Part shown: piece after piece, positions 1 to 7,191 of the stretch
Layout of the letters: every line of letters starts with the position of its first letter
How positions within the stretch are numbered: the first letter of the stretch is position 1
Origin: CAYLZN01 sp964387935
Lineage (GTDB): Bacteria > Acidobacteriota > Vicinamibacteria > Vicinamibacterales > JAFNAJ01
Direction: 5' to 3'
Assembly: GCA_964387935.1 (NCBI GenBank)
Contig: CAYLZN010000004.1
Location: 1 to 53,294 of the forward strand
Length of the DNA: 53,294 nucleotides
The notes under the pieces: model-generated
What the model was told of the DNA's origin: nothing
Seen by the model: the letters and a program-made list of their open reading frames with translations, nothing else
The model's database searches: none
Program-made: the position numbers and the translations under genes

Positions 1-1044
1 GATGAGGGACCGCGTGTCCCCGAGACTGACGGCCAGCGAGCAGACGCGGACGGCGTTCATCAGCCGCGCGCCCGCTTCGACGCCTCCCCGCAGGTCGAAG
101 CACACCATGCCCCCGAAGCCGCCGGGCATCTGCCGGCACGCCAGCGCGTGCTGGGGATGCGAGGGCAGGCCCGGATAGCCGACCCAGGCGACCGCCGGAT
201 GCTGCTCCAGCCACTGCGCCAGCCGGAGGGCGTTCGCGTTGTGCCGTTCGACGCGCAAGGGCAGGGTGGCCGTGCCGCGCAGCATCAGATAGGCGGTGAA
301 CGGCGCCATGATCCCGCCGAAGTAGCGCAGCGGCTCGGTGGCGCAGCGGGTCACGAAGTCCTGGCGCCCCACAACCAGCCCGCCCACCGCGTCACCATGC
401 CCGCAGAAATACTTGGTCGCGCTGTGGACCACCACGTCGATCCCGAGATCGAGCGGGCGCTGGTTGACCGGCGAGGCGAACGTGTTGTCACACATGGTGG
501 TCACGCCGGCGTCGCGTGCGATCCCGGCAATCGCCTCGAGGTCGCACAGGATCAGCAGGGGGTTGCCCGGGGACTCGAGGTAGACCACCCGAGTCGCCGG
601 CGTGAGCGCGGCGGCGACCTGCGCCGGATCCCGGGCATCCACGAACGTGGTGGCGATCCCGAGGTCCGCCAGTTGCGTGGCCATCAGATGATAGGTGCTC
701 GGGTAGATCGCCTTCGCCGCCACGAGGTGGTCGCCAGCCTTCGCGACGGTGAGAATCGCCGACGCGATGGCGGCCATGCCGCTGGCGGTCGCCAGCGCGG
801 CCTCGCCGTGCTCCAGTGCGGCCACCTTGCGTTCGAAGGTCGCCACCGTCGGGTTGGCCCACCGGCTGTAGACGAAAGCCTCCTTGTGCCCGGCGAAGAT
901 CTCCGCGCCCGCCTCGGCGGTGCCGAGGTGATACGTCGTGGCCAGGTGCAGGGGCGGCACGAGCGCCCCTGTCGCCGGGTCCGGCGACTCGCCCGCGTGG
1001 ATGGCGGTCGTGTGCAGGCCTGGCGCACGAGGACGGGAATTCAT
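1..1044 (-). CDS. Cys/Met metabolism PLP-dependent lyase or synthase (C-terminus cut by window edge)
   Basis: Reading the minus strand from ATG at 1044 gives 348 open codons that run off the window. The protein is a fold-type I PLP enzyme of the trans-sulfuration family (cystathionine gamma-synthase, O-acetylhomoserine sulfhydrylase, methionine gamma-lyase). Visible hallmarks in order are PPLHLATTYHLG near the start, YSRWANPT (substrate/PLP phosphate region), LESPGNP, CDNTFASP with the PLP-ring aspartate, and SATKYFCGHGD, whose lysine (about residue 211) should form the Schiff base. The start is supported by AAGGA about 9 bases upstream, which lies inside a dispersed AT-rich repeat. Family members differ in substrate by a few residues, so the exact reaction cannot be named. 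Confidence 0.9.
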   Translation of the reverse strand, partial: MNSRPRAPGLHTTAIHAGESPDPATGALVPPLHLATTYHLGTAEAGAEIFAGHKEAFVYSRWANPTVATFERKVAALEHGEAALATASGMAAIASAILTVAKAGDHLVAAKAIYPSTYHLMATQLADLGIATTFVDARDPAQVAAALTPATRVVYLESPGNPLLILCDLEAIAGIARDAGVTTMCDNTFASPVNQRPLDLGIDVVVHSATKYFCGHGDAVGGLVVGRQDFVTRCATEPLRYFGGIMAPFTAYLMLRGTATLPLRVERHNANALRLAQWLEQHPAVAWVGYPGLPSHPQHALACRQMPGGFGGMVCFDLRGGVEAGARLMNAVRVCSLAVSLGDTRSLI

Positions 1045-1045
1045 G

Positions 1046-1098
1046 ATTTTTTGTCCTTGTTGGCAATTTTTGCGAAAAAGACTCCCGACCCCATTTTC
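1046..1098. repeat. Dispersed AT-rich repeat, copy 1 (GACTCCCGACCCC core)
   Basis: This 53-base block stands out as AT-rich in GC-rich DNA. It shares its organisation with 40265-40315: a T-run at one end, an 11-base imperfect hairpin (GCAATTTTTGC, 1063-1073), six bases, then the 13-base core GACTCCCGACCCC (1080-1092) and TTTTC. The hairpin of copy 2 is the exact reverse complement of this one. It provides the leader and ribosome-binding site of the PLP enzyme gene. It resembles REP-type intergenic repeats, but no transposase is present. Confidence 0.75.
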
Positions 1099-1101
1099 CC
1101 G

Positions 1102-1121
1102 GCCGCATGCTAGCATGCGGC
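1102..1121. promoter_or_regulatory. Perfect 20-bp palindrome between divergent genes
   Basis: GCCGCATGCT followed directly by its reverse complement AGCATGCGGC. It lies between the divergently transcribed PLP enzyme (start 1044) and the PurD-like gene (start 1179), touching the dispersed repeat. It could be a dimeric regulator site; the central TAGCAT could also serve as a -10 hexamer for the rightward gene. No homologous site was found elsewhere in the window. Confidence 0.45.
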
Positions 1122-1178
1122 GGTCCGAAAACGCTCGCGGGCGGACACCCGGGCGCGCGTCGACGCGCAGGAGGATCG

Positions 1179-1946
1179 ATGGCGTGGAAGTTCCTGTTCG
1201 TCTCCCTCGACGGCCTGATCGGAGACATCGCCTGGCAAGTCATCAAGGAAGGCCACGAGGCCCGGTACTACATCGACAACCCGGAAGAACGTGAAATCGC
1301 CGATGGCTTCGTGCCGCGCAGCCACGACTGGCGCCAGGACGCGGCCTGGGCCGACGTCATCGTCTTCGACGACGTGCTCGGACAGGGAACGCTCGCCCAG
1401 GAACTGCGGCAGGCCGGCAAGCTGGTGATCGGTGGCACGCCGTACACGGACCGGCTCGAAGACGACCGGGGCTTCGGCCAGCAGGAGCTCAAGGCCGCGG
1501 GTGTCACGCTCATCCCGCAGCAGGACTTCACGTCGTTCGACGCCGCCATCGCGTTCGTCCGGGCCAACCCGAACCGGTACGTGATCAAGCCGAGCGGGGA
1601 GGCCCAGAACCTCAAGGGCCTGCTCTTCGTGGGCGAGGAGGACGACGGCCGCGACGTCAAGCAGAGCTCGAAGGACGCGGTGATCCTGTTCAAGACGAAG
1701 TCCAGGGACGGCGTCCACATCGAGGACGTGAAGCTCGTCAACGGCGAATGGCTCGTCACCGGCACGTCCGGCGTCGTGCTCATCGTCTGCGGCACGGGCC
1801 CGACCATGCGCCAGGCGCAGAAGCAGGCCTACAACCGCGTCCGCAACATCATGATTCCCAACATGTACTACCGCGAGGACATCGGCGACCGCTGGATGGA
1901 GGAAGACAGCGACCGCCTGCACTCGTGGGGCTATTTGCGCGAGTAG
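1179..1946 (+). CDS. PurD-like ATP-grasp protein with apparent internal deletion
   Basis: The start is ATG 1179, because AGGAGG (1169-1174) lies four bases before it; an upstream in-frame ATG has no such site. The 255-residue product begins KFLFVSLDGLIGDIAWQV and contains IGGTPYTDRLEDDR and RYVIKPSGEAQN, as in a family of phosphoribosylamine-glycine-ligase-like ATP-grasp proteins that, from memory, are about 420-430 residues long. After GRDVKQ (about residue 168) the sequence jumps to SSKDAVILFK, which in relatives lies near the C-terminal end, and then runs normally to LHSWGYLRE. About 160-170 residues holding most of the ATP-grasp catalytic region are missing, in frame. This is either a true deletion or an assembly collapse. 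The following phosphatase starts 13 bases downstream. Confidence 0.75.
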   Translation: MAWKFLFVSLDGLIGDIAWQVIKEGHEARYYIDNPEEREIADGFVPRSHDWRQDAAWADVIVFDDVLGQGTLAQELRQAGKLVIGGTPYTDRLEDDRGFGQQELKAAGVTLIPQQDFTSFDAAIAFVRANPNRYVIKPSGEAQNLKGLLFVGEEDDGRDVKQSSKDAVILFKTKSRDGVHIEDVKLVNGEWLVTGTSGVVLIVCGTGPTMRQAQKQAYNRVRNIMIPNMYYREDIGDRWMEEDSDRLHSWGYLRE

Positions 1947-1959
1947 GGGGAGGGCGTCG

Positions 1960-2877
1960 ATGAAGATCTTTGGCGTCATCGACGTCGGCACCAACTCGGT
2001 GAAGCTGCACCTGAGCGAGCAGCACCCGGACGGCACCTGGACGCCGATTGCCGACCGCTCCGAGATCACGAGGCTGGGCGAGGGACTGCTGCACACGGGC
2101 GAGCTCGCCCAGGCCGCCATGACACGCACCGCAGCAGCCGTCGCCGCCATGGTGACGGAGGCTCGTCGAGCCGGGGTGAGCGGGCTGGCCGTGGTGGGGA
2201 CGATGGGCCTGCGGACCGCCAGCAACCGCGACACGTTTCTGACGCTGGTGCGGGATTACGCCCGAATCGACATCGAGGTCATCTCGGGCGAGGAGGAGGG
2301 GCGCCTCGGCTGGCTCGCGGTGCAGTCGGGCATCGGCGCTGGCGAAGGCTCGCTGGTGATCTTCGATAGCGGCGGCGGCAGCTCGCAGTTCACGTTCGGA
2401 CTCGGCACGCACGTGGACGAACGCTTCAGTGTCGCTGTCGGGGCGGTCCGCTACATGGAGACGTTCGGCCTGTCCGAGGCGGTGCCCGCGGAGCGCGTGA
2501 CGGCGGCGCTCGGGGCCATCGCGGCCGATCTCGCCCGTCTCGACGGCCGGCCCGTTCCGGACGCCCTGGTCGGCATGGGCGGCACGGTCACCACGATGGC
2601 CGCCGTGATGCACGGTCTGGCCAGATACGACCCGGACCTGATCCAGGGTTCGGTGCTGGCTCGGAGCGAGGTGGCCCGCCAGATCGAGCTGTACCGCAGC
2701 CGGTCGGTCGGGGAACGACGCCTGGTGGTCGGTCTTCAGCCGAGCCGCGCGGATGTCATCCTTGCGGGGGCCTGCATCGTGGCCACGGTGATGGACCGCC
2801 TGCGCCAGGACGTCCTCACGGTGAGCGAGCGCGGCCTGCGCCACGGCGTGCTCGTGGACCGTTTCGGCCGGGGCTGA
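1960..2877 (+). CDS. Ppx/GppA-type phosphatase (exopolyphosphatase family)
   Basis: A 305-residue cytoplasmic protein of the ASKHA fold. Motifs are VIDVGTNSVKLHLSE (phosphate loop 1), ISGEEEGRLGWLAV, FDSGGGSSQFTFG (phosphate loop 2) and VGMGGTVTTMAA. It matches the short two-domain form that lacks the C-terminal HD-like extension of E. coli Ppx/GppA. Expected activity is hydrolysis of polyphosphate or of the (p)ppGpp 5-prime phosphate; the sequence alone does not separate these. A 13-base gap from the preceding gene indicates co-transcription. Confidence 0.87.
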   Translation: MKIFGVIDVGTNSVKLHLSEQHPDGTWTPIADRSEITRLGEGLLHTGELAQAAMTRTAAAVAAMVTEARRAGVSGLAVVGTMGLRTASNRDTFLTLVRDYARIDIEVISGEEEGRLGWLAVQSGIGAGEGSLVIFDSGGGSSQFTFGLGTHVDERFSVAVGAVRYMETFGLSEAVPAERVTAALGAIAADLARLDGRPVPDALVGMGGTVTTMAAVMHGLARYDPDLIQGSVLARSEVARQIELYRSRSVGERRLVVGLQPSRADVILAGACIVATVMDRLRQDVLTVSERGLRHGVLVDRFGRG

Positions 2878-2896
2878 TGCCAGTCGAGGACACGGA

Positions 2897-4411
2897 ATGG
2901 ACCACACGATCGAGGCCTTCTCAGAGCAGGAACAGCGCTTCGAGCGCGCGCGCCGGACGGTCGGCTTCTTCGCGGGACCGCTGGTGTTCGTGCTGGTGCA
3001 CCTGCTGCCGACCGGCGATCTGAGCCCCGCGGCACACCGGCTGTCCGCCATCGTGGCGTTCGTCGTCACGTGGTGGGTGACCGAACCGATCCCCATCCCT
3101 GCCACCGCGCTGATCGGGGCAGCGCTCATGGTCGTCAGCGGCGTCACGACGGCCCAGACGGCATTCGCCCCGTTTGCGAGCCCGACGATCTTCCTGTTCC
3201 TGGGCAGTTTCTTCATTGCCGAGGCGCTCGCGGTCCACGGCCTGGATCGCCGTGTGGCCTCGTGGCTGCTCTCGGTGCCCTGGGTCGGCCGCAGTGCCTT
3301 CCGGACCCGCACGGCCTTCGGGGCACTCGCCGTCGTGCTCTCTGCGTGGATGAGCAACACGGCGACGACGGCGATGCTCCTGCCGGTGGCACTCGGCATC
3401 CTCGCAAGGCATCGTTCGCCGGATCGCAGCGGCTCGAACATGGCGCGCGGCCTGCTGCTCACGCTCGCCTACGGCGCGTCGATTGGCGGTGTGGCCACCC
3501 CGGTGGGCACCCCGCCCAACCTGATCGCCATCGGCATGCTGAACGACCTCGCCCAGGTCGACGTGGATTTCTTCCGCTGGATGGCGGTCGGCGTGCCCGT
3601 GTCGGTGGGAATGTATCTGGCGCTCGTGTGGCTGATGCGCTGGCTCTACCCGGTGGCGGAGCCGCCCGTCGCGAACCGCGAGACGGGGCCCGCGGCCACC
3701 GCAGGGTCACCGCTCGCCGACCTCGGGCCCTGGGGGCGCGCGCAGACGAACTGTCTCATCGCCTTCGGGCTGGCCATCGTCCTGTGGATCACGCCGGGCG
3801 TCATCGCCCTGGTCGAGGGCGCCGCGAGCCCCCGCTACAAGTGGCTCAGCGGCCGGCTGGACGAAGGAGTCGTGGCGCTGCTGGCGGCCGCGCTGCTGTT
3901 CGTGCTCCCCGTGAACTGGCGGCAGCGGCAGTTCACGCTGTCCTGGCGCGAGGCCACGCGCATCGACTGGGGCACGATTCTCCTGTTCGGCGGGGGACTC
4001 GCGCTCGGGCACCAGATGTTCGAGACTGGCCTGGCCGGCCGCATCGGGCACGCGCTCGTCGCGATCAGCGGCGCGGAGTCGCTGTGGGCCATCACCGCCG
4101 TCATGACGGTCGTCGCGGTGCTGACGACGGAGATCACGTCGAACACGGCGGCGACGAACATGCTCGCGCCGGTGGCGGTGGCGATCGCGCAGGCGGCGGG
4201 GGTCAGCCCGGTCCCGCCGANNNNNNNNNNGCTCGGGGCGAGGGTGGCCTACATGCTCCCGATCTCAACGCCACCGAACGCCATCGTCTACGGGTCGGGG
4301 CGCGTGCCGATCACCGACATGATCAAGGCCGGGGTGCTGCTGGACGTGCTGTCGGTGATCGTCGTGATCGCGGCGCTGCGGCTGCTCTGCCCGCTGCTCG
4401 GCCTGGCCTGA
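2897..4411 (+). CDS. DASS-family (SLC13) sodium:anion symporter, interrupted by an assembly gap
   Basis: About 504 residues with many hydrophobic helices. Both family signature motifs are present: MSNTATTAMLLPV in the first half and TSNTAATNMLAPV in the second. Each is followed by its TPP loop, VGTPPNLIAIG and ISTPPNAIVYGSG, which together form the substrate and sodium sites. Substrates in the family are di- and tricarboxylates, sulfate or phosphate, and choice among them is not possible here. Ten undetermined bases at 4221-4230 fall between the second SNT motif and its TPP loop; the frame continues on the far side, so the gene is probably intact but of uncertain length there. It starts 19 bases after the phosphatase. 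Confidence 0.88.
   Translation: MDHTIEAFSEQEQRFERARRTVGFFAGPLVFVLVHLLPTGDLSPAAHRLSAIVAFVVTWWVTEPIPIPATALIGAALMVVSGVTTAQTAFAPFASPTIFLFLGSFFIAEALAVHGLDRRVASWLLSVPWVGRSAFRTRTAFGALAVVLSAWMSNTATTAMLLPVALGILARHRSPDRSGSNMARGLLLTLAYGASIGGVATPVGTPPNLIAIGMLNDLAQVDVDFFRWMAVGVPVSVGMYLALVWLMRWLYPVAEPPVANRETGPAATAGSPLADLGPWGRAQTNCLIAFGLAIVLWITPGVIALVEGAASPRYKWLSGRLDEGVVALLAAALLFVLPVNWRQRQFTLSWREATRIDWGTILLFGGGLALGHQMFETGLAGRIGHALVAISGAESLWAITAVMTVVAVLTTEITSNTAATNMLAPVAVAIAQAAGVSPVPPXXXXLGARVAYMLPISTPPNAIVYGSGRVPITDMIKAGVLLDVLSVIVVIAALRLLCPLLGLA
4221..4230. other. Assembly gap (10 N)
   Basis: Ten undetermined bases inside the DASS transporter gene. The reading frame on both sides belongs to the same protein, so the true gap is short or happens to keep frame. 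It shows that this is a scaffolded assembly, which matters for judging other oddities in the window. Confidence 0.99.
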
Positions 4412-4419
4412 CCGCGGCG

Positions 4420-5673
4420 TCACGCCACCAGCTCGCCGAGCGTGAACCCGGCGAGGGCGATCGTCAACCCCACGAGCAGCACGACGGCCAGCCACGCCAC
4501 CGCGTTGTAGGCGGGCGCATTGATCCATTCCTTCATGATGCGCGGCTTGTTGATGAGCAGCACCATGAAGATCAGGATGACCGGCAGCAGCATGCCGTTG
4601 ATGACCTGCGACCACAGGATGGCGCGCACGAGCGGGAAGCCCGGCAGCAGCACGACGCCCCCGCCAACGACGATCAGCAGCGTGAAGAGCCAGTAGAAGA
4701 TCGGCGCTTCCCCGAACCTGAAGTTCACGCCCGACTCGAAGCCCAGGCCTTCGCAGACGGTGTACGCCGTCGACAGCGGCAGGATGCAGGCGGCGAACAG
4801 CGAGGCGTTGAACAGCCCCGCGGCAAACAACAGGTACGCGTAGGGTCCGAACGGCTTCAGGGCGAGCGCGGCGTCCGCGGCGTCGCCGATATTCCGCGGC
4901 GCGATGGCGTGGATGGCGCCGGCGCAGGCGACGATGATGAAGAACGCCACGATCGTCATGACCACGCACCCGACGACGACCTCGATGCGCGATTCGGCGT
5001 ACTCCTTGGCGGTCACCCCCTTTTCGACGATGGCGGCCTGCAGGTAGAACTGCATCCACGGCGCCACCGAGGTCCCGACCATGCCGATCAGCATCGTGAG
5101 GTAGGCGGGGTCGACCAGGAGCGTCGGCCTGACGCTGTAGATGGCGGCCTCCTTCCAGTCCGGCTTCACGAGGATGCCGGCCGCGATGTAGGAGATGTAC
5201 AGGGCGGTGGCGAAGAGGAAGACCTTCTCCACGCGCGCGTAGGTGCCCTTCACCACGAGCAGCCACACGGCCGCCGCCCCGAGGGGGACCGAGACGTATC
5301 GACTTACGTGGAACAGCTCGAGCGAGCTCGCGATGCCGGCGAAATTCGCCATCACGTTGGTCAGGTTGGCGAGCACGAGCGCCGTCATGACGAAGAACGT
5401 CGTGCGCAGCCCGAACTCCTCGCGAATGAGATCCGAGAGCCCCTTCTCGGTCACGGCGCCCATGCGGGAGCACATCTCCTGGGTGACGACCAGCAGGATC
5501 GTGATGGGCAGCAGGGTCCACAGGGGCATGTAGCCGAAGCGGGCGCCGGCCTGCGAGTAGGTGTAGATGCCGCCGGCGTCATTGTCCACCATGGCGGTGA
5601 TGAAGCCAGGGCCGATGACCGAGAAGAACACCGCGACGTGGTAGCGGAAGCGCCGCCACAGGGAGCCCGTCAC
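4420..5673 (-). CDS. NRAMP-related divalent metal transporter (possibly Mg2+ type)
   Basis: 417 residues starting at GTG 5673, whose GTGA overlaps the stop of the upstream MgtE-N/CBS gene, so translation is coupled. The protein has the NRAMP architecture: helix 1 carries GPGFITAMVDNDAGG and helix 6 carries IGMVGTSVAPWMQ. Canonical Mn/Fe NRAMPs have DPGN in helix 1 and a metal-binding methionine in helix 6 (ATVMPH). Here the methionine position reads alanine and DPGN is altered. This pattern recalls the NRAMP-related magnesium transporters, which lost the soft methionine ligand. Pairing with an MgtE-type sensor also favours Mg2+ or Mn2+. The gene is convergent with the DASS transporter, 8 bases apart. 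Confidence 0.85.
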   Translation of the reverse strand: MTGSLWRRFRYHVAVFFSVIGPGFITAMVDNDAGGIYTYSQAGARFGYMPLWTLLPITILLVVTQEMCSRMGAVTEKGLSDLIREEFGLRTTFFVMTALVLANLTNVMANFAGIASSLELFHVSRYVSVPLGAAAVWLLVVKGTYARVEKVFLFATALYISYIAAGILVKPDWKEAAIYSVRPTLLVDPAYLTMLIGMVGTSVAPWMQFYLQAAIVEKGVTAKEYAESRIEVVVGCVVMTIVAFFIIVACAGAIHAIAPRNIGDAADAALALKPFGPYAYLLFAAGLFNASLFAACILPLSTAYTVCEGLGFESGVNFRFGEAPIFYWLFTLLIVVGGGVVLLPGFPLVRAILWSQVINGMLLPVILIFMVLLINKPRIMKEWINAPAYNAVAWLAVVLLVGLTIALAGFTLGELVA

Positions 5674-6908
5674 GCGTCCCTCAGCGCCGAGATGATGTCG
5701 TCGGCCGTGATCACGCCCACGAGGCGGCCCGCCGGATCGACGACGGGCAGCGACAGCAGGTTGTACTTGTCGAAGCGCTCCGCGACCCGGTCCTTGGCTT
5801 CGTCGGCGGGGACCGACTGCAGCGGGTCGACCGCGAGCAACGCGAGCGGCTGGTCGGGGTTCCCGAACAGGAGGCGGAACAACGGCACCACGCCCACGAG
5901 CGCCTCGCGCGAGTCGACGAGATAGATGGCACTGACGGTATCCAGCAGGTGCTCGTGCCGACGCACCTCCGACAGCGCATCCGCGACCGTGCCGCGCACG
6001 GACACTGACAGGAAGTCGGTGTTCATCAGGCCCCCGGCAGAGTCCGGCGCGAACTCGAGCAGCTCGGTCACCTCGGTCTGGGACGCGGGCTCCATCTCCT
6101 CGAGAATCTCGTCGGCGGTCTCCGCGGTGAGCTCGCCCAGAGCATCCGCGGCTTCGTCGGGCGCCATCTCCTCGAGGATCTCGGCCGCCTTCTCGGGTTC
6201 GAGCGATTCGAGGATGCTCGCCTGGGTCTCGGGCTCCACTTCCGACAGGGCCTCGGCGGCGACCTCCTCGTCGATCGTCTCGAAGATGGCGCCGCGTTCC
6301 TCCGGCCCGAGATCCTCCACGATGTCGGCGATGTCCGCCGGGTGCATGGCTTCCAGGAACCCGTAGGAGATGTTGAGGCGCAGCCGTCGCTGCGGGTCGG
6401 GCTCGACGATGTTGCACAGCGCCCAGGGGATGGACCGCGGCGGGATGGGCTGCTGCACGCGCCGCACCCATCGTGGAGGGACGACGCCCTGCGCGACGCG
6501 GCGCAGCACGCTGCGAAGGCCGACGTCCACTTCGCGCACGCGCAGTTCCATGTGGCGGTTGGCCCGGTGGATCTCGAACGTCAGGTCGCTGACACGCACC
6601 ACCTTCCGGCCCTGCGCGTCGATGATCTGCTGATCCAGCAGGTCCTGTACGATGCGCAGCATGTTCTCGTCATCGTGATAGGGCGTGAGCTGCTCGTCGT
6701 TGAGGAAGAGCCCCTCGAGCCCGACGCTGCCCACCTGGTCGTAGCGCACGGTGAGCCAGGCCCATCCGCCTCCCACGAGGAAGCGATCCACGCGGGCCCG
6801 GTCGACGCGCGGCACGAGCGCCGCGTCCTTGACGCGCCCGAGCCGACGCCGCTTCAGGTCGAAGACCGGAAGGCCAGTGAGCTCGGTGAGGAAGAGCAGG
6901 TCCGCCAT
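5670..6908 (-). CDS. PRC-barrel / MgtE N-domain / CBS protein without transport domain
   Basis: 412 residues from ATG 6908. Residues about 8-150 form two PRC-barrel-like halves (FDLKRRRLGRVKD and DAQGRKVVRVSD). Residues about 185-295 are the acidic helical MgtE N-terminal domain: HPADIADIVEDLGPEER repeats, ending in APDSAGGLMNTDFLSV, the typical junction into CBS. Residues about 300-410 are two CBS domains ending GVITADDIISAL. The MgtE membrane domain is absent. In MgtE these cytoplasmic domains bind Mg2+ and gate the channel. Here they are encoded just before, and overlap by four bases, an NRAMP-fold transporter, so they probably gate or sense for that partner. Confidence 0.88.
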   Translation of the reverse strand: MADLLFLTELTGLPVFDLKRRRLGRVKDAALVPRVDRARVDRFLVGGGWAWLTVRYDQVGSVGLEGLFLNDEQLTPYHDDENMLRIVQDLLDQQIIDAQGRKVVRVSDLTFEIHRANRHMELRVREVDVGLRSVLRRVAQGVVPPRWVRRVQQPIPPRSIPWALCNIVEPDPQRRLRLNISYGFLEAMHPADIADIVEDLGPEERGAIFETIDEEVAAEALSEVEPETQASILESLEPEKAAEILEEMAPDEAADALGELTAETADEILEEMEPASQTEVTELLEFAPDSAGGLMNTDFLSVSVRGTVADALSEVRRHEHLLDTVSAIYLVDSREALVGVVPLFRLLFGNPDQPLALLAVDPLQSVPADEAKDRVAERFDKYNLLSLPVVDPAGRLVGVITADDIISALRDA

Positions 6909-7016
6909 CGTCCATGCCGACCGCCTATGTTCCCCGAACCACGCAGGAGGGGGCAAGCCCTTTGAGAAACGAAGGGGCGTGTCACAACCGTGTGAACTGT
7001 GGGATGATGCCTCGCC

Positions 7017-7184
7017 ATGGAGTTTCTCAACTTCCTGCTGATCCTCGCCAGCGGGTATCTGGTCTGGCGGCAGCCCGAACGCGAGGGCCTGGCCTTCGGC
7101 CTCCTCCTCCTGAGCACGCTGCTGACGTTCACCCTGTTCCTGATCGGCACCAGGACCTCGATCCTGCCGCCGTTCAACTACTAG
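7017..7184 (+). CDS. 55-residue membrane protein, unknown function
   Basis: ATG 7017 to TAG 7184 gives a 55-residue protein with two hydrophobic stretches, FLNFLLILASGYLVW and AFGLLLLSTLLTFTLFLIG, joined by a charged turn (RQPEREG), so both ends should face the same side of the membrane. It ends seven bases before the DsbB-like fusion gene and is probably in one transcript with it, perhaps as a small subunit. No family is recognised. It has no obvious strong ribosome-binding site. Confidence 0.6.
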   Translation: MEFLNFLLILASGYLVWRQPEREGLAFGLLLLSTLLTFTLFLIGTRTSILPPFNY

Positions 7185-7191
7185 GCGCGCC

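Noticed and set aside
148..1113. Plus-strand open frame opposite the PLP enzyme
   Set aside because: Composition is Arg/Gly-rich with no motifs, while the minus strand carries full PLP-enzyme motifs.
3070..5925. A 951-codon open frame on the plus strand across the DASS and NRAMP region
   Set aside because: It is an out-of-frame, Arg/Gly/His-rich reading through two well-supported genes, as expected in GC-rich DNA.
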